Numbered from the stretch's first letter, positions 53,564 to 62,805 are shown. The stretch: 64,000 bases of DNA from Streptomyces sp. NBC_00878 (GCF_026341515.1 NZ_JAPEOK010000001.1:1550001-1614000); one strand, 5' to 3'. Translations and numbers: made by a program. Notes: generated by a model from the letters alone, not told the origin.

Positions 53564-53881
53564 TCAGATGCAGCCGCGGGGCTTGGGGATTCCCGCGATC
53601 TTCGCGGCGGTCTTCGCCGGGCCCTGGGGGAAGAGCTGGTACAGCTCCTTCACGCTCACGCCGGACGCCTTGCCCAAGATCCGGACGGTGGGGCCGGTGC
53701 CCTTGGCGGCGTGCTCGGCACGCATGAACTTGATGACCTGCCAGTGGCGGTCGGTCAGCGTCTCGATGCCCAGCTCGCGGGCGATGCCCGCGGCCATGGG
53801 CTCGGTCCACTGGCCGGGGTCGGCGAAGAAGCCTTCGTCGTCGACGGTCACGGACGTGGCGTCGTAGGTGGCGCTGGACAT
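53564..53881 (-). CDS. TusE/DsrC-family sulfur carrier
   Basis: A 105-aa protein. The family fold is marked by DDEGFFADPGQWTEPMA, ELGIETLTDRHWQVIKFMR and the C-terminal arm ending IPKPRGCI with the conserved penultimate Cys104. True dissimilatory DsrC has a second Cys about ten residues before; here that place is Ala/Lys, so this is a TusE/RspA-like single-Cys carrier. AAGGAG precedes the ATG. It is 16 bp after the SQR-like gene and before the DsrE-like gene, so the three should form a chain for persulfide sulfur. Confidence 0.88.
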   Translation of the reverse strand: MSSATYDATSVTVDDEGFFADPGQWTEPMAAGIARELGIETLTDRHWQVIKFMRAEHAAKGTGPTVRILGKASGVSVKELYQLFPQGPAKTAAKIAGIPKPRGCI

Positions 53882-53897
53882 GGCGGTTCTCCTTGGC

Positions 53898-55139
53898 TCA
53901 GGTGTGGATGTGGTTCTTGCCGTGCTCGGGCATCGCCGAGCCGATGCCGGGCAGCTCCCGGCCGGGCAGCAGGCTGTGCCAGTACAGCCACTCGAAGGCG
54001 AGCTTGCCGAGGTGGTTGGCGTGCGACTCCTTGAGCAGCGGCAGGCCGACGGCGGCCGGGAAGTGGCCGGGCAGCGGCTCGGTGTCGTAGTTGAAGTCGA
54101 TGAGCAGGGCCTTGTGGAAGCCGGTCTCGATGAAGCAGTTGGTGTGTCCGTCGTACGACGCGTCCAGCGGCTGCCCGGCGAGGAAGCGTCCGATGTTGTG
54201 CGCCAGCACCTCGCCCTCGAAGTGCGCCACCGAGCCGGCCTTGGAGGCGGACAGGCCCGCCGCGTCGCCGATGGCGAACACGTTGGGGCGGTCGGGGTGC
54301 TGGAGGGTGTGCTGATCGACGCGGACGAAGCCGAGCTCGTCGCCCAGGCCCGGGGACCGGCCGACGTACTCGGCGCCGCCGTGCAGCGGAACGACGACAG
54401 CCAGGTCGAACGGCACCTCGCGCTCGTCGTACGAGATCAGTCGCCCGCCGGGGCCGTCGACCTCACCGAGCGTGAACTCGGTGACCAGCTCGATCCGCTT
54501 CTCCTCCAGCAGGCCGCTCAGCGCCTTGGAAGCGACCGGCTTGGTGAAGGCGCCGTCCAACGGGGTGACGTAGGTCAGCTCGACCCGGTCGCGGATCCCG
54601 GTCCGCTGGAAGTACCAGTCAGTGAGGAAGGCGAACTCGAGAGGCGCGACGGGGCACTTGATCGGCAGGTCCGCCACGTTGACCACCACCCGGCCGCCGT
54701 CGAAGTGCTCCAGTGCGTGGTGCAGGCCGACGGCGCCGGGCAGGTCGTAGAAGGTGAAGACCTTCTCTCCCCAGCCGGGCCCGGTGAGCCCTTCGGTCTC
54801 CTCTGGCAGCAGCGTGGCTCCTGTCGCCACCACGAGGACGTCGTAGTCCAGCGAGCCACCCCCGACGAGGTGCACCTTCTCCGCGTCCAGGTCCACCCGG
54901 TCGATCTCCGCCCGCTGGTATGCGATCCCGTCGTGCAACTGCCTCGGCCGGGACCGGACGAGAGCGTGCGGCTGGGCGAGGCCGAAGGGCACGAACAGCA
55001 GCCCGGGCTGGTAGACATGGTCGTCGTTCTGGTCGACGACCATGATCCGGCACTCGCTCTCGCCGTACAGACGCCGCAGCCGATTGGCCGTGAGCGTGCC
55101 GGCGGTACCGCTTCCCAGAATCAGAATGCGTCTGTTCAT
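53898..55139 (-). CDS. Sulfide:quinone oxidoreductase-like flavoprotein
   Basis: A 413-aa two-dinucleotide-binding-domain flavoprotein. Seen: FAD motif ILGSGTAGTLTANRLRRLYG, YDVLVVATGATLLPEE, the mid-chain Cys in LPIKCPVAPLEFAFL (the SQR redox Cys position), the second FAD contact NVFAIGDAAGL, and hydrophobic C-terminal helices for membrane contact (FEWLYWHSLLPG). It likely oxidises sulfide or persulfide and feeds electrons to quinone. The promoter region upstream holds CsoR/CstR-type palindromes and is shared with the divergent OsmC gene. Confidence 0.85.
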   Translation of the reverse strand: MNRRILILGSGTAGTLTANRLRRLYGESECRIMVVDQNDDHVYQPGLLFVPFGLAQPHALVRSRPRQLHDGIAYQRAEIDRVDLDAEKVHLVGGGSLDYDVLVVATGATLLPEETEGLTGPGWGEKVFTFYDLPGAVGLHHALEHFDGGRVVVNVADLPIKCPVAPLEFAFLTDWYFQRTGIRDRVELTYVTPLDGAFTKPVASKALSGLLEEKRIELVTEFTLGEVDGPGGRLISYDEREVPFDLAVVVPLHGGAEYVGRSPGLGDELGFVRVDQHTLQHPDRPNVFAIGDAAGLSASKAGSVAHFEGEVLAHNIGRFLAGQPLDASYDGHTNCFIETGFHKALLIDFNYDTEPLPGHFPAAVGLPLLKESHANHLGKLAFEWLYWHSLLPGRELPGIGSAMPEHGKNHIHT

Positions 55140-55197
55140 GGCTCCACTGTCGGGAGTGGGTTGACGTGTGGTCAGGGGCCGTTGGTCCCTTGCCGGT

Positions 55198-55211
55198 TAC
55201 CCATGGGGGTA
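55198..55211. promoter_or_regulatory. CsoR/CstR-type operator 1
   Basis: TACCCATGGGGGTA: TACCC and GGGTA arms around a short centre, 59 bp before the SQR-like start. CsoR-family repressors, including the persulfide sensor CstR, bind G-rich palindromes of this form (known sites resemble ATACCCC-GGGGTAT). No csoR gene is in the window. Confidence 0.55.
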
Positions 55212-55378
55212 TACCTTCGGCCGGGAGGCGGACCGCCAAGGCGCCGGTCCCGACGCGCAGCATCCGACCGCCCGGGAGTGGCAGTCCGGCGGGTTCGGCA
55301 GTCGTGGGTTGCCGTTCGAGGTGCGGCCGTGAGAGCACGCTCTCCCTCGCCGTATGAGCATCTCCGCCCGGCATTCAA

Positions 55379-55394
55379 ATACCCGGGAGGGTAT
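55379..55394. promoter_or_regulatory. CsoR/CstR-type operator 2
   Basis: ATACCC-GGGA-GGGTAT, a 16-bp palindrome, 129 bp before the OsmC start. It is the same kind of site as the one at 55198, facing the other gene of the divergent pair. The two sites together suggest common repression of the SQR-like operon and osmC. Confidence 0.6.
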
Positions 55395-55522
55395 CTCGGT
55401 CCAGGTTCGTCGGCCTGGGGCCGAACGGCCCCCTTCCCACTCCCGTCGGCCTCTCCCGCTGTCGCCCGGCCCGCGCTCCACTGGAGATCAACAGCAGTGG
55501 ACACTGACGAGGAGGCGCGGTC

Positions 55523-55972
55523 ATGACCCGGACAGGAACGGAGACCACCACCGCACGGCTGCCGGAAGCGGACGGGCACCGGCTCGAGGTCACCCATGTC
55601 GACGGCGACGTGTACGCCGTCTCGGTACGGGGACATCGGCTCCTGGTCGATCAGCCCAAGGATGTGGGCGGCGAGGACATCGCGCCCACCCCCACCGAGC
55701 TGTTCGCCGCGTCCTTGGCCACCTGCGTCGCCTTCTACGCAGGCCGTTATCTCCAGCGCCACGGCCAGGACCGCGCCGGGCTGCGGGTACGTACCGAGTT
55801 CGCAATGGCCACGGACCGTCCGGCCCGCGTTGCGGCCGTCCAGGTCACGGTCACCCCGCCGCCCGGACTGTCCGAGCAGCGCCGCGCGGCCCTGCTCGCC
55901 GTCGCCTCGCACTGCACCGTCCACAACACGCTCCACCAGCCGCCCGAGATCGGTATCGCACTGGAGTCATGA
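55523..55972 (+). CDS. OsmC-family peroxide/persulfide-reactive protein
   Basis: A 149-aa OsmC/Ohr-type protein. Both redox cysteines are visible: ELFAASLATCVAFYAGRYL and ASHCTVHNTL. Members reduce organic hydroperoxides or handle reactive sulfur. The ATG at 55523 follows GAGGAGGCGCGGTC. It is divergent from the SQR-like operon across two CsoR/CstR-like palindromes, which favours a reactive-sulfur role. Its stop overlaps the ATG of an aminotransferase relic. Confidence 0.88.
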   Translation: MTRTGTETTTARLPEADGHRLEVTHVDGDVYAVSVRGHRLLVDQPKDVGGEDIAPTPTELFAASLATCVAFYAGRYLQRHGQDRAGLRVRTEFAMATDRPARVAAVQVTVTPPPGLSEQRRAALLAVASHCTVHNTLHQPPEIGIALES

Positions 55973-56100
55973 GTACGCCACTGGCACCACCCGCATCGCC
56001 GCACCCGGAGTGCATCCGTCGGGGGCTGATCGGCAACGACGAGGCGCTGGACGGGCGGACGGCACACGCCGGATCCTCTACGCCGCTGAAAACCGGCTGC
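55969..56100 (+). pseudogene. Relic of a class V aminotransferase (cysteine-desulfurase-like)
   Basis: An ATG overlapping the osmC stop (ATGA) begins SPHPECIRRGLIGNDEALDG, the start of PLP-dependent class V aminotransferases with the usual follow-on (DGP-G-RRI-YADYTASGR). The following residues appear one frame over as RRILYAAENRL, after which similarity stops. So a coupled third gene of this island was truncated. 56101-56230 shows nothing else. Confidence 0.55.
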
Positions 56101-56230
56101 TGGGTGCAGCAGGGACCGATGGCCTCCGGGAGGGACCCACACGGCCCTCCTGGCGGTACCTGGTCAGCGGCCACGCTGGTAGGAGGCCCAACCCGGCGGG
56201 CACCCGCCGGGGTCGAAGGAGTTGATCGCC

Positions 56231-56896
56231 ATGACAACCCTGGCGGGAATACCGGACCGTCCGGTCCGGGTGAACGCGGTGCTCGACGCTCCGCTGTCCC
56301 GGTTGCTGTGGCTGGTGAAGTGGATCCTGGCCGTCCCGCACTATGTGGTGCTGTTCTTCCTCTGGATCGCGTTCACCGTGGTCAGCGTGATCGCGTTCTT
56401 CAGCATCCTGTTCACCGAGCGCTATCCACGCACCTTGTTCGACCTCAATCTCGGCGTGCTGCGCTGGAGCTGGCGGGTCGCCTACTACTCGTACGGCGCC
56501 CTGGGCACCGACCGGTACCCGCCGTTCAGCCTGGGTGAGGAGCCCGACTACCCGGCCCGGCTGGACATCGCCTACCCCGAACACCTCTCCCGCGGCCTGG
56601 TGCTGGTGAAGTGGTGGCTGCTGGCCATCCCGCACTACATCGTCGTCGGTTTCTTCCTCGGCGGCTGGCACCTCGGCTGGTGGGGCGGCGGCCTCGTCGC
56701 CGTGCTGGTGGTGATCGCCGCCGTGACCCTGGCCTTCACCCAGAAGTACCCGAAGAGCCTGTTCGACCTGATCCTGGGCCTCAACCGGTGGGTGCTGCGG
56801 GTCGCCGCCTACGCCGCCCTGATGACGGACACGTATCCGCCGTTCCGGCTCGACATGGGCGGCACCGAACCGGACGGACCGGAGGTGCTGTCGTGA
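56231..56896 (+). CDS. DUF4389 membrane protein
   Basis: A 221-aa integral membrane protein with two similar halves. Each has a pair of helices (WLVKWILAVPHYVVLFFLWI / LVKWWLLAIPHYIVVGFFLG) followed by an amphipathic ERYPRTLFDLNLGVLRWSWR-type segment (second copy QKYPKSLFDLILGLNRWVLR) and a YPPF motif. This duplicated layout is typical of DUF4389. The ATG at 56231 is preceded by GAAGGAG at 56215-56221. Function unknown. It lies upstream of an ABC exporter pair but 175 bp away. Confidence 0.85.
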   Translation: MTTLAGIPDRPVRVNAVLDAPLSRLLWLVKWILAVPHYVVLFFLWIAFTVVSVIAFFSILFTERYPRTLFDLNLGVLRWSWRVAYYSYGALGTDRYPPFSLGEEPDYPARLDIAYPEHLSRGLVLVKWWLLAIPHYIVVGFFLGGWHLGWWGGGLVAVLVVIAAVTLAFTQKYPKSLFDLILGLNRWVLRVAAYAALMTDTYPPFRLDMGGTEPDGPEVLS

Positions 56897-57071
56897 CCGC
56901 CCTTCTCTACTGAACCCCAGCCCCCCCAGGTCATGCGGTACTGCCGACGTCCTCCACCAGGGACGCGGCATCGTCGGAATCGTACGTCTGCAGAGCGCGC
57001 GGCGACCGCGAGTGGCCGGCCGTCCGCCGTTCCCGGTCCGACGTGCGGCACATGTGATGAGGTGAAGGAAC

Positions 57072-57998
57072 GTGTCCACAGCGATTGCAGTGTCCGGCCT
57101 GATCAAGGAGTTCGGCCCGACTCGGGCCCTCGACCGCCTCGACCTCACCGTCGGCACGGGCGAAGTGCACGGCTTCCTGGGGCCGAACGGCGCCGGGAAG
57201 ACGACCACCATCCGGATCCTGCTGGGGCTGCTGCGCCGAGACGACGGGGCAGTGAGCGTACTGGGCGGAGATCCGTGGGCGGACGCCGTGGCCCTGCACC
57301 GCCGGCTGGCGTATGTGCCCGGCGAGGTCAATCTGTGGCCCAACCTCACCGGCGGTGAGGTGATCGACCTGCTGGGCGCCCTGCGTGGCGGCCTGGATCC
57401 GGCGCGCCGCGCCGCTCTGCTGGAACGCTTCCAACTCGATCCGACCAAGCAGTGCCGCGCCTACTCCAAGGGCAACCGGCAGAAGGTGGCCCTGGTTGCG
57501 GCCTTCGCATCCGATGTGGAGCTCTACCTCCTGGACGAACCGAGTTCGGGTCTCGATCCGCTGATGGAGGCGGTCTTCCAGGATGTCGTCCAGGAAGTGC
57601 GGGAGGCGGGGCACACAGTACTGCTGTCCAGCCACATCCTCGCCGAGGTCGAGGCGTTGTGCGACCGGGTCACCATCATCCGGGCCGGCCGGACCGCCGA
57701 GTCGGGGACCTTTGACGAACTGCGCCACCTCTCCCGTACGACCGTGGTGGTCGAAACCGGCAAACCGATCAGCGCGCTGGACGGGCTGGCCGGGGTGCAC
57801 GACGTGAACGCCGACCACACCCGTGCCCGGTTCAGCGTCGACCCCGGCGAGCTCAACCAAGTCCTGCGGAACCTGGTGGAGTTCGACGTACGGTCCTTGA
57901 CCAGCTCCCCACCCACGCTCGAAGAACTCTTCCTCCGCCACTACGGAAACGATGCCGCCGCCGGTGCCGGGACACTGGGTTCGGGAGGTGCGCGATGA
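57072..57998 (+). CDS. ABC transporter ATP-binding protein (drug/antibiotic exporter type)
   Basis: A 308-aa ATPase. Walker A is [12 protein letters not shown], the signature is the variant [15 protein letters not shown], and Walker B is [14 protein letters not shown], with [17 protein letters not shown]. The C-terminal 80 residues form the accessory domain seen in DrrA-like exporters. The GTG at 57072 follows AAGGAACGT. It is coupled to the permease gene by ATGA. It probably exports an antibiotic or lipid. Confidence 0.92.
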   Translation: MSTAIAVSGLIKEFGPTRALDRLDLTVGTGEVHGFLGPNGAGKTTTIRILLGLLRRDDGAVSVLGGDPWADAVALHRRLAYVPGEVNLWPNLTGGEVIDLLGALRGGLDPARRAALLERFQLDPTKQCRAYSKGNRQKVALVAAFASDVELYLLDEPSSGLDPLMEAVFQDVVQEVREAGHTVLLSSHILAEVEALCDRVTIIRAGRTAESGTFDELRHLSRTTVVVETGKPISALDGLAGVHDVNADHTRARFSVDPGELNQVLRNLVEFDVRSLTSSPPTLEELFLRHYGNDAAAGAGTLGSGGAR

Positions 57999-59617
57999 GG
58001 GCCCTGACCGGCACGGCCACGCTCACCCGGCTCGCACTCCGGCGCGACCGGGTCGGCCTCTCCGCCTGGATACTCGGGCTGTCCGCCCTGATGGCCGGTC
58101 TCACGGCCATGACCGTCAGCGCCCTCCCGACGGAAGCGGACGTGATCCACGAGACCGAGTTCATGGCGGGCAACCCGGCCATGCGCATGTTCGGCCTCGC
58201 CTCCGGGGCCAGTGTGGGCGGCTACGCGATGATCCGGAACTATCTCACCCTGGCGGTCCTGGCCGCGCTGATGAGCGTGTTCGCGATGGTGCGGCACACC
58301 AGGCAGAGTGAGGCGACCGGCCGCGCCGAGCTGGTCGGCGCGGCCGTCGTGGGGCGCTACAGCACTCTGGCCGCGGCGGTCGTCGTCACGATCGGCGCGA
58401 ACTTCGTGCTGGCGGCGCTGTTGGCCATGGCGATGCTCGTGAACGGCCAGCCTGCGTCCGGCTCGCTCACCGCCGGCGCCGCGGTGGGCGCCGTGGGCAT
58501 CGTGTTCGCGGGCGTCGCCGCGGTCACCGCCCAGATGTCGTCGAGCTCGCGGGGAGCGAACGGGCTCGCGGCGGCGGTGCTGGGAGTCGCCTTTCTGCTC
58601 AGTGGCGCAGGGAACATGCTCGGCAGTGTCGATGGCGGCGGTCTGCGGGTGGTCAGTGCCTGGCCGGCCTGGCTGTCACCGATCGGCTGGGGCCAGCAGA
58701 TGCGTCCGTTCGGCGGCGACCACTGGTGGCTTCTCGGCCTGTTCGCCGCCTTCTTCTTCGTCCTGCTGGGCACGGCCGGCCTGCTCGCCACCCGGCGGGA
58801 CATCGGCAGAGGCCTGCTCGCGGAGCGACGGGGGCCCGCCACCGCCGCCCCAGGCCTTCTCGGACCGCTCGGTCTGGCCCGGCGCCTGCAACGTGGCCCG
58901 TTCCTCGGATGGGCGGTCGGCATGCTCGCCTTCGGCGTGGCCTGGGGTGCCATCAGCGACGCGACCCAGGACATGCAGGGCGCCGCGCTCGACTGGTACA
59001 CACGGATGGGCGGCACGGACCAGGTTGTCGACGCCTATTTCACCTCGATCATGGCAATGGCCGGTATGGGTATCGCCGTCTTCACCGTGCAGATGCTCCT
59101 GCGGATGCGCGCCGAGGAGTCCGATGGTCCGTTGGAAGCCGTCCTCGCCGCCGCGGTGAGCAGGCCGCGGTGGGCGATGAGCTATGTGCTGAACACCTGG
59201 CTCGGGGCGGTCGCGCTCCTCCTGCTCTTCGCGGTGGGCATGGGTCTGGCCGCCGGACAGGTACTGGGCGACACCCCCGCTCAGCTGCGTGCACTGACCG
59301 GAGCGGCGCTGGTGCAACTGCCCGGTTCCATGGTCATCGGCGGCGCCGTGATAGCGGCCACCGGACTGCTGCCGCGCTGGGCCGCCCCGGTCTCCTGGAC
59401 AGTGCTGCTGGGATCCGTACTGCTCGGTCCGTTGTTCGGCCCGAGCCTGGATCTGCCGCAATGGGCGCAGAACCTCTCGCCGTTCACCCCCATCCCCAAG
59501 GCACCGGCGGCCGACGTCACCGCGACTCCCGTCGCGGCTCTGGTCGCGGTTTCCGTGATCCTCGCCGTGGTGGGCACGGTGTCGCTCCGCCGCCGCGACC
59601 TCACCCTGCCGGCCTGA
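57995..59617 (+). CDS. ABC exporter permease, polyketide-antibiotic-transporter type
   Basis: A 540-aa membrane protein with about 12 helices in two halves, each starting with an amphipathic ARL/RLALRRD-type segment. The second half begins near [20 protein letters not shown]. Single-chain permeases of this size pair with the ATPase upstream in actinobacterial exporters annotated as polyketide antibiotic transporters. No regulator is attached and no biosynthetic gene adjoins, so it may serve self-resistance or membrane homeostasis. Confidence 0.88.
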   Translation: MRALTGTATLTRLALRRDRVGLSAWILGLSALMAGLTAMTVSALPTEADVIHETEFMAGNPAMRMFGLASGASVGGYAMIRNYLTLAVLAALMSVFAMVRHTRQSEATGRAELVGAAVVGRYSTLAAAVVVTIGANFVLAALLAMAMLVNGQPASGSLTAGAAVGAVGIVFAGVAAVTAQMSSSSRGANGLAAAVLGVAFLLSGAGNMLGSVDGGGLRVVSAWPAWLSPIGWGQQMRPFGGDHWWLLGLFAAFFFVLLGTAGLLATRRDIGRGLLAERRGPATAAPGLLGPLGLARRLQRGPFLGWAVGMLAFGVAWGAISDATQDMQGAALDWYTRMGGTDQVVDAYFTSIMAMAGMGIAVFTVQMLLRMRAEESDGPLEAVLAAAVSRPRWAMSYVLNTWLGAVALLLLFAVGMGLAAGQVLGDTPAQLRALTGAALVQLPGSMVIGGAVIAATGLLPRWAAPVSWTVLLGSVLLGPLFGPSLDLPQWAQNLSPFTPIPKAPAADVTATPVAALVAVSVILAVVGTVSLRRRDLTLPA

Positions 59618-59639
59618 CCCCGGGCCTGCGGCGACCGAC

Positions 59640-59960
59640 CCCGCTCCCGGCATCCCTCGGTGGCCGGCTCGTTCCACCGAGGGTGGAGGGCCGCTCGGCC
59701 GATGCCGGGCGGCAGATCGGCGTCGCCTCCGCGCTGGGCCGCGGCCGTGGTCTCCAGGGCGTCGGCGAGCCTGATGAGGAGGCCGATGCCCGGCGCGGCG
59801 GTGGGCTGTTCCTCCAGATACTGGATGTATCCGGGTGCGGTGCCCGTCCGTTCGGCCGATTCCCTCAGAGAGAAGACGTCGTACGCCTTCCTCCATCCGC
59901 TCCAGCGGGAACGTGTGGGTGACCAGGGACGACGCCGGCAGCCGACGGGCGGCCTCGCGG
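59640..59960 (-). pseudogene. Joined relics of an alcohol dehydrogenase tail and an XRE-type regulator
   Basis: On the minus strand, ASSLVTHTFPLERMEE, then in another frame KAYDVFS, are the end of a zinc alcohol dehydrogenase. They run directly into ESAERTGTAPGYIQYLEEQP, APGIGLLIRLADALETT and GGDADLPPGIGRAA, the helix-turn-helix half of the XRE/flavin-reductase-type proteins common in streptomycetes. Neither part is complete. 59961-60137 holds a palindromic repeat only. Confidence 0.6.
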
Positions 59961-60027
59961 CGTCAGGTGCGTGCTCTCGGTGCGCCGGGCGTAGACCCAA
60001 GTACGTCCAGTGCGAAGGCATGTGCCC

Positions 60028-60059
60028 GGCACTCCCCCAGCCTCCGGCGGGGGGGTGCC
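60028..60059. repeat. Palindromic repeat element
   Basis: GGCACTCCCCC...GGGGGGGTGCC with a CAGCCTCCGGC centre. The same element, in the opposite orientation and with small changes, interrupts yjdM at 62554-62590. Such C-rich palindromes are dispersed in Streptomyces genomes. Confidence 0.7.
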
Positions 60060-60137
60060 TCTATGTTCTTCGTCAAGCGTGTGGGCAGCTTCGGCTTGGG
60101 GTCCGTTCTTCTTCGTGGGGCATGAGACTGTCTGGTC

Positions 60138-60554
60138 GTGCCAGAGATGATGAGTGGGTTGGAGGCGGCCTTGGCTGAGTCGTCGTCTCCTTCGTGGACG
60201 CAACGTGTTCGTGCCGGGCGCGACCTTGCTTCCTTCGCTGATGTTTCTGAGGCTGCGGAAGCGCTGGTGGGGCTGCTGCTGGACGTCGAGGACACGGCGG
60301 TGATCCGACAGACGGCAGAGGCCCTGGCCCGGGTGGGGACGGTGGCCGCCGTAAGGCTCATCGCTCTCGCGGTTGCCGAGGCTGACGACAACCAGGCTGA
60401 CTGGCTGCAGACCGGGGTGCATGACGCGCTCGTGGGACCGGACGGTGTGCCGGACGTCGCAGCGGCCTGCGCGAACCTCGCCCGGGACCAGGAGGACGCT
60501 GTCCGACGGGCTGCCGCAGATATCTCGGCGTGGACAGACGACACAAGGCGTTGA
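60138..60554 (+). CDS. Small HEAT-repeat-like protein
   Basis: A 138-aa all-helical protein (start GTG 60138, or ATG 60147). Helical pairs read SWTQRVRAGRDLASFADVSE, AAEALVGLLLDVEDTAVIRQ, TAEALARVGTVAAVRLIALA, NQADWLQTGVHDALVG and ARDQEDAVRRAAADISAWTD, which is consistent with HEAT/ARM repeats. It is acidic and lacks a signal peptide. Possible role: protein-protein scaffold. It lies between a repeat element and an IS110 insertion, so its downstream partner, if any, is gone. Confidence 0.75.
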   Translation: MPEMMSGLEAALAESSSPSWTQRVRAGRDLASFADVSEAAEALVGLLLDVEDTAVIRQTAEALARVGTVAAVRLIALAVAEADDNQADWLQTGVHDALVGPDGVPDVAAACANLARDQEDAVRRAAADISAWTDDTRR

Positions 60555-60581
60555 CCTGAATCGACCTGCCTGTGGGCTGGT

Positions 60582-61793
60582 TCATGCAGCTGTCGCTTGG
60601 GGAAGGCGGGGTTCGTAGAAGGTGCCGTCGCGGAGCATGGCGAACAGAACGCTGATGCGTTGGCGGGCGAGGCGGAGGATGGCCTGGGTGTGGGTCTTTC
60701 CGCGGGCCCGGCACTTGTCGTAGTAGGTGCGGGAGGCGGGATCGGCGTTCATGCAGGCAAAGGCGGACAGGAACATGGCGCGTTTGAGCTGGCGGTTGCC
60801 GCCTCGGGGTGCGTGTTCGCCATGGATCGAGGTGCCCGACGACTTCGTGGTCGGGGCGAGTCCGGCGTAGGAGGCCAGGTGGGCGGCGCTCGGGAAGCTG
60901 GTGCCGTCGCCGACGGTGACCAGCAGGACGGCGGCGGTCCTGACGCCGACGCCGGGCATCGACGTCAGGACCGGGGAAAGAGGGTGGGCCTCCAGCAGGG
61001 CGTTGATCTGGGCTTCCAGGGCCCGGCGCTGTTCGTGGACAGCGGCGAGAGAGCGGGCCAGGGAGGGCACGACGATGTCGAGGGTGCCGGTGCCCGGGAC
61101 CACGACGGTCTGCTCGTCCAACGCCTCGAAGACATCGTCGATCAGCCGCTGGGCCATGCGCGGGGCCTTGGGCCGGATGAGCTCGACGAGCCTGCGGCGG
61201 CCGGCTTTGCGCAGTGCGGCCGGGGAGCCGTAGCGCTCCAGCAGCCAGGTGACGGCCTGGTGGTCGAGGCGGGGGCCCAGAACGCGTTCCAGCGACGGGT
61301 GGAACTGGGTGAGCAGGCCGCGTATCCGGTTGGACGTGCGGGTGGCCTCAGCGGCGAGGTCCTGGTCGAAGCCCACGAGGACCGTGAGTTCGGCGGTGAT
61401 CTCGTCGGTGAGCTCCAGCGAGCGCAGGGTGTGCGGCATGGTGCGGGCCGCATCCGCGATCACCGCGGCGTCCTTCGCGTCGGTCTTGGCCTCACCCGGG
61501 TACAGGTCGGCGATCCGCCGCATGGCCAGGCCGGGCAGGTAGGCGACCTCGCAGCCGGCGTCCCGGGCCACGGTCAGGGGGAGAGCCCCGATCGAGGCGG
61601 GCTGGTCCACGATCACCAGCACGGTGCCGAACTTCGCGGTCAGCTTGTCGAAGACGGCCCGTAGTTTCGGCTCGCTGTTGGGCAGCTGCTTGTCGAGGAC
61701 CTTCTTCCCGGCTGGCGTGAGCCCATGGCCGTGATGGGCGCTCTTGCCGACGTCCAGGCCGAGGAATACGCCCACGTCTTGGGTGTCGAACAT
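60582..61793 (-). CDS. IS110-family transposase
   Basis: A 403-aa apparently intact DEDD transposase. The N-terminal RuvC-like part has Asp in LGLDVGKSAHHGHG, VLVIVDQPASIG, and the DAKDAAVIADAARTMP motif. The C-terminal Transposase_20 domain has LTSMPGVGVRTAAVLLVTVG, SAAHLASYAGLAPTTKSSG and GNRQLKRAMFLSAFACM, with the Ser nucleophile region. The ATG at 61793 is used; the frame from 61943 has no support. IS110 elements lack inverted repeats, so ends cannot be read directly. The 3' end is 28 bp from the HEAT gene stop. Confidence 0.9.
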   Translation of the reverse strand: MFDTQDVGVFLGLDVGKSAHHGHGLTPAGKKVLDKQLPNSEPKLRAVFDKLTAKFGTVLVIVDQPASIGALPLTVARDAGCEVAYLPGLAMRRIADLYPGEAKTDAKDAAVIADAARTMPHTLRSLELTDEITAELTVLVGFDQDLAAEATRTSNRIRGLLTQFHPSLERVLGPRLDHQAVTWLLERYGSPAALRKAGRRRLVELIRPKAPRMAQRLIDDVFEALDEQTVVVPGTGTLDIVVPSLARSLAAVHEQRRALEAQINALLEAHPLSPVLTSMPGVGVRTAAVLLVTVGDGTSFPSAAHLASYAGLAPTTKSSGTSIHGEHAPRGGNRQLKRAMFLSAFACMNADPASRTYYDKCRARGKTHTQAILRLARQRISVLFAMLRDGTFYEPRLPQATAA

Positions 61794-62415
61794 CGCGCCC
61801 TTCCAGGGAAGTTGAACGTGCCGGCCTCGGCAGTGGTGTCGTACGCGCGCATCCACGTTATGCAGACCTGCCGCCCGCGAACTGCCCGGCATTGCGCCGG
61901 ACCGGGCGGTGGCCGGACCTCTCATCAGCGTCTCCGACGGCACCTCCCGGGCCCGGTGACACCACCCCCCAGGTCATCCGTTCGACAGGGGGACACAGTC
62001 ATGCCGGGCCCGGAGGCCAGCGGCCCTCTTGCAGGACCGCGGAAAACATAACGGGGACCCAGAGCACGCACCTGACGCCGCATGGCCCGCCCTCCGGGCG
62101 GACGGCGGGAGTTCGACGACAGGACCAAGGAGCGGTGCCGCGTAGGGGGCGCAGTGCCAACGCCTGGCGGGATGTGCGACCGCCCACAGCTCCACCCGCG
62201 AGATCGTCGAGCCAAGCAGATCAGGCACAGCTCGACTACCGCAGCACGGGCGCCACGGCGCTTGGCGGCGCGGACGCTCTCGTGATCGACGAGGGCCCCG
62301 TCTCGCGTAGGCACTCCTGTCGGCTGACCTGCCGGTTCACGCCGTACCGAGGGCGGCCACCCACGGCCCTTCTCGTCCTGTCGGGACGGAGGCCGAGGCC
62401 GGATACGCTGACGGG
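61794..62415. other. Intergenic, IS110 flank; no gene recognised
   Basis: About 620 bp. The part next to the transposase start is probably the IS110 leader end. Frames on both strands lack domains. Promoter sequence for yjdM should lie in the last 100 bp. Confidence 0.4.
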
Positions 62416-62805
62416 GTGATCGAGAATCTTCCTCCCTGTCCGAAGTGCTCGTGTGAGTACACCTACGAGATGAACGCCCTTGTGGTGTGCCCGGAGTGCG
62501 GCCATGAATGGGTGCCCGCCGAGGGCGGCGCGGAGGGTGGAGACACCGCAGGGGCGCTGGGGGTCCCCCCGGCCGAAGGCTGGGCGAGGGTCGTCAAAGA
62601 CTCCGTCGGCAATGAGCTGCGGGATGGCGACTCCGTGGTCGTCGTCAAGGCGCTCAAGGTCAAGGGGAGCCCGTCGGGCATCAAGGCCGGGACCAAGGTG
62701 CGCAGCATCCGGCTGGTCGACGGAGTCGACGGCCACGACATCGACTGCAGGATCGACGGTTTCGGAGCGATGCAGCTCAAGTCCAGCGTGGTCAAGAAGG
62801 CCTGA
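62416..62805 (+). CDS. yjdM: Zinc-ribbon protein YjdM/PhnA family with an in-frame repeat insertion
   Basis: A 129-aa protein; E. coli YjdM has about 111. The N-terminal zinc ribbon has Cys pairs [11 protein letters not shown] and CPECGHEW; the C-terminal domain reads [40 protein letters not shown] and [20 protein letters not shown]. Between the two domains about 18 extra residues ([15 protein letters not shown] and flank) are encoded by a C-rich palindromic element (62554-62590) that keeps the frame. Once thought to be phosphonate-linked, the family's real function is unclear. The start is GTG 62416. Confidence 0.9.
   Translation: MIENLPPCPKCSCEYTYEMNALVVCPECGHEWVPAEGGAEGGDTAGALGVPPAEGWARVVKDSVGNELRDGDSVVVVKALKVKGSPSGIKAGTKVRSIRLVDGVDGHDIDCRIDGFGAMQLKSSVVKKA
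62554..62590. repeat. Palindromic repeat element inside yjdM
   Basis: GCTGGGGGTCCCCCC then GGCCGAAGGCTGGG: it shares CCCCCC-GCCG-A-GGCTGGG-GAG with the reverse complement of 60028-60059. It lies exactly at the linker between the zinc ribbon and the C-terminal domain and is a multiple of three in effect. Confidence 0.7.

Noticed and set aside
53564..53881. Dissimilatory DsrC
   Set aside because: Only the last Cys is present and no dsrAB genes are near; TusE/RspA-like carrier is the better call.
56231..59617. DUF4389 protein as part of the ABC exporter operon
   Set aside because: A 175-bp gap and a separate good ribosome-binding site before the GTG of the ATPase make co-transcription uncertain.
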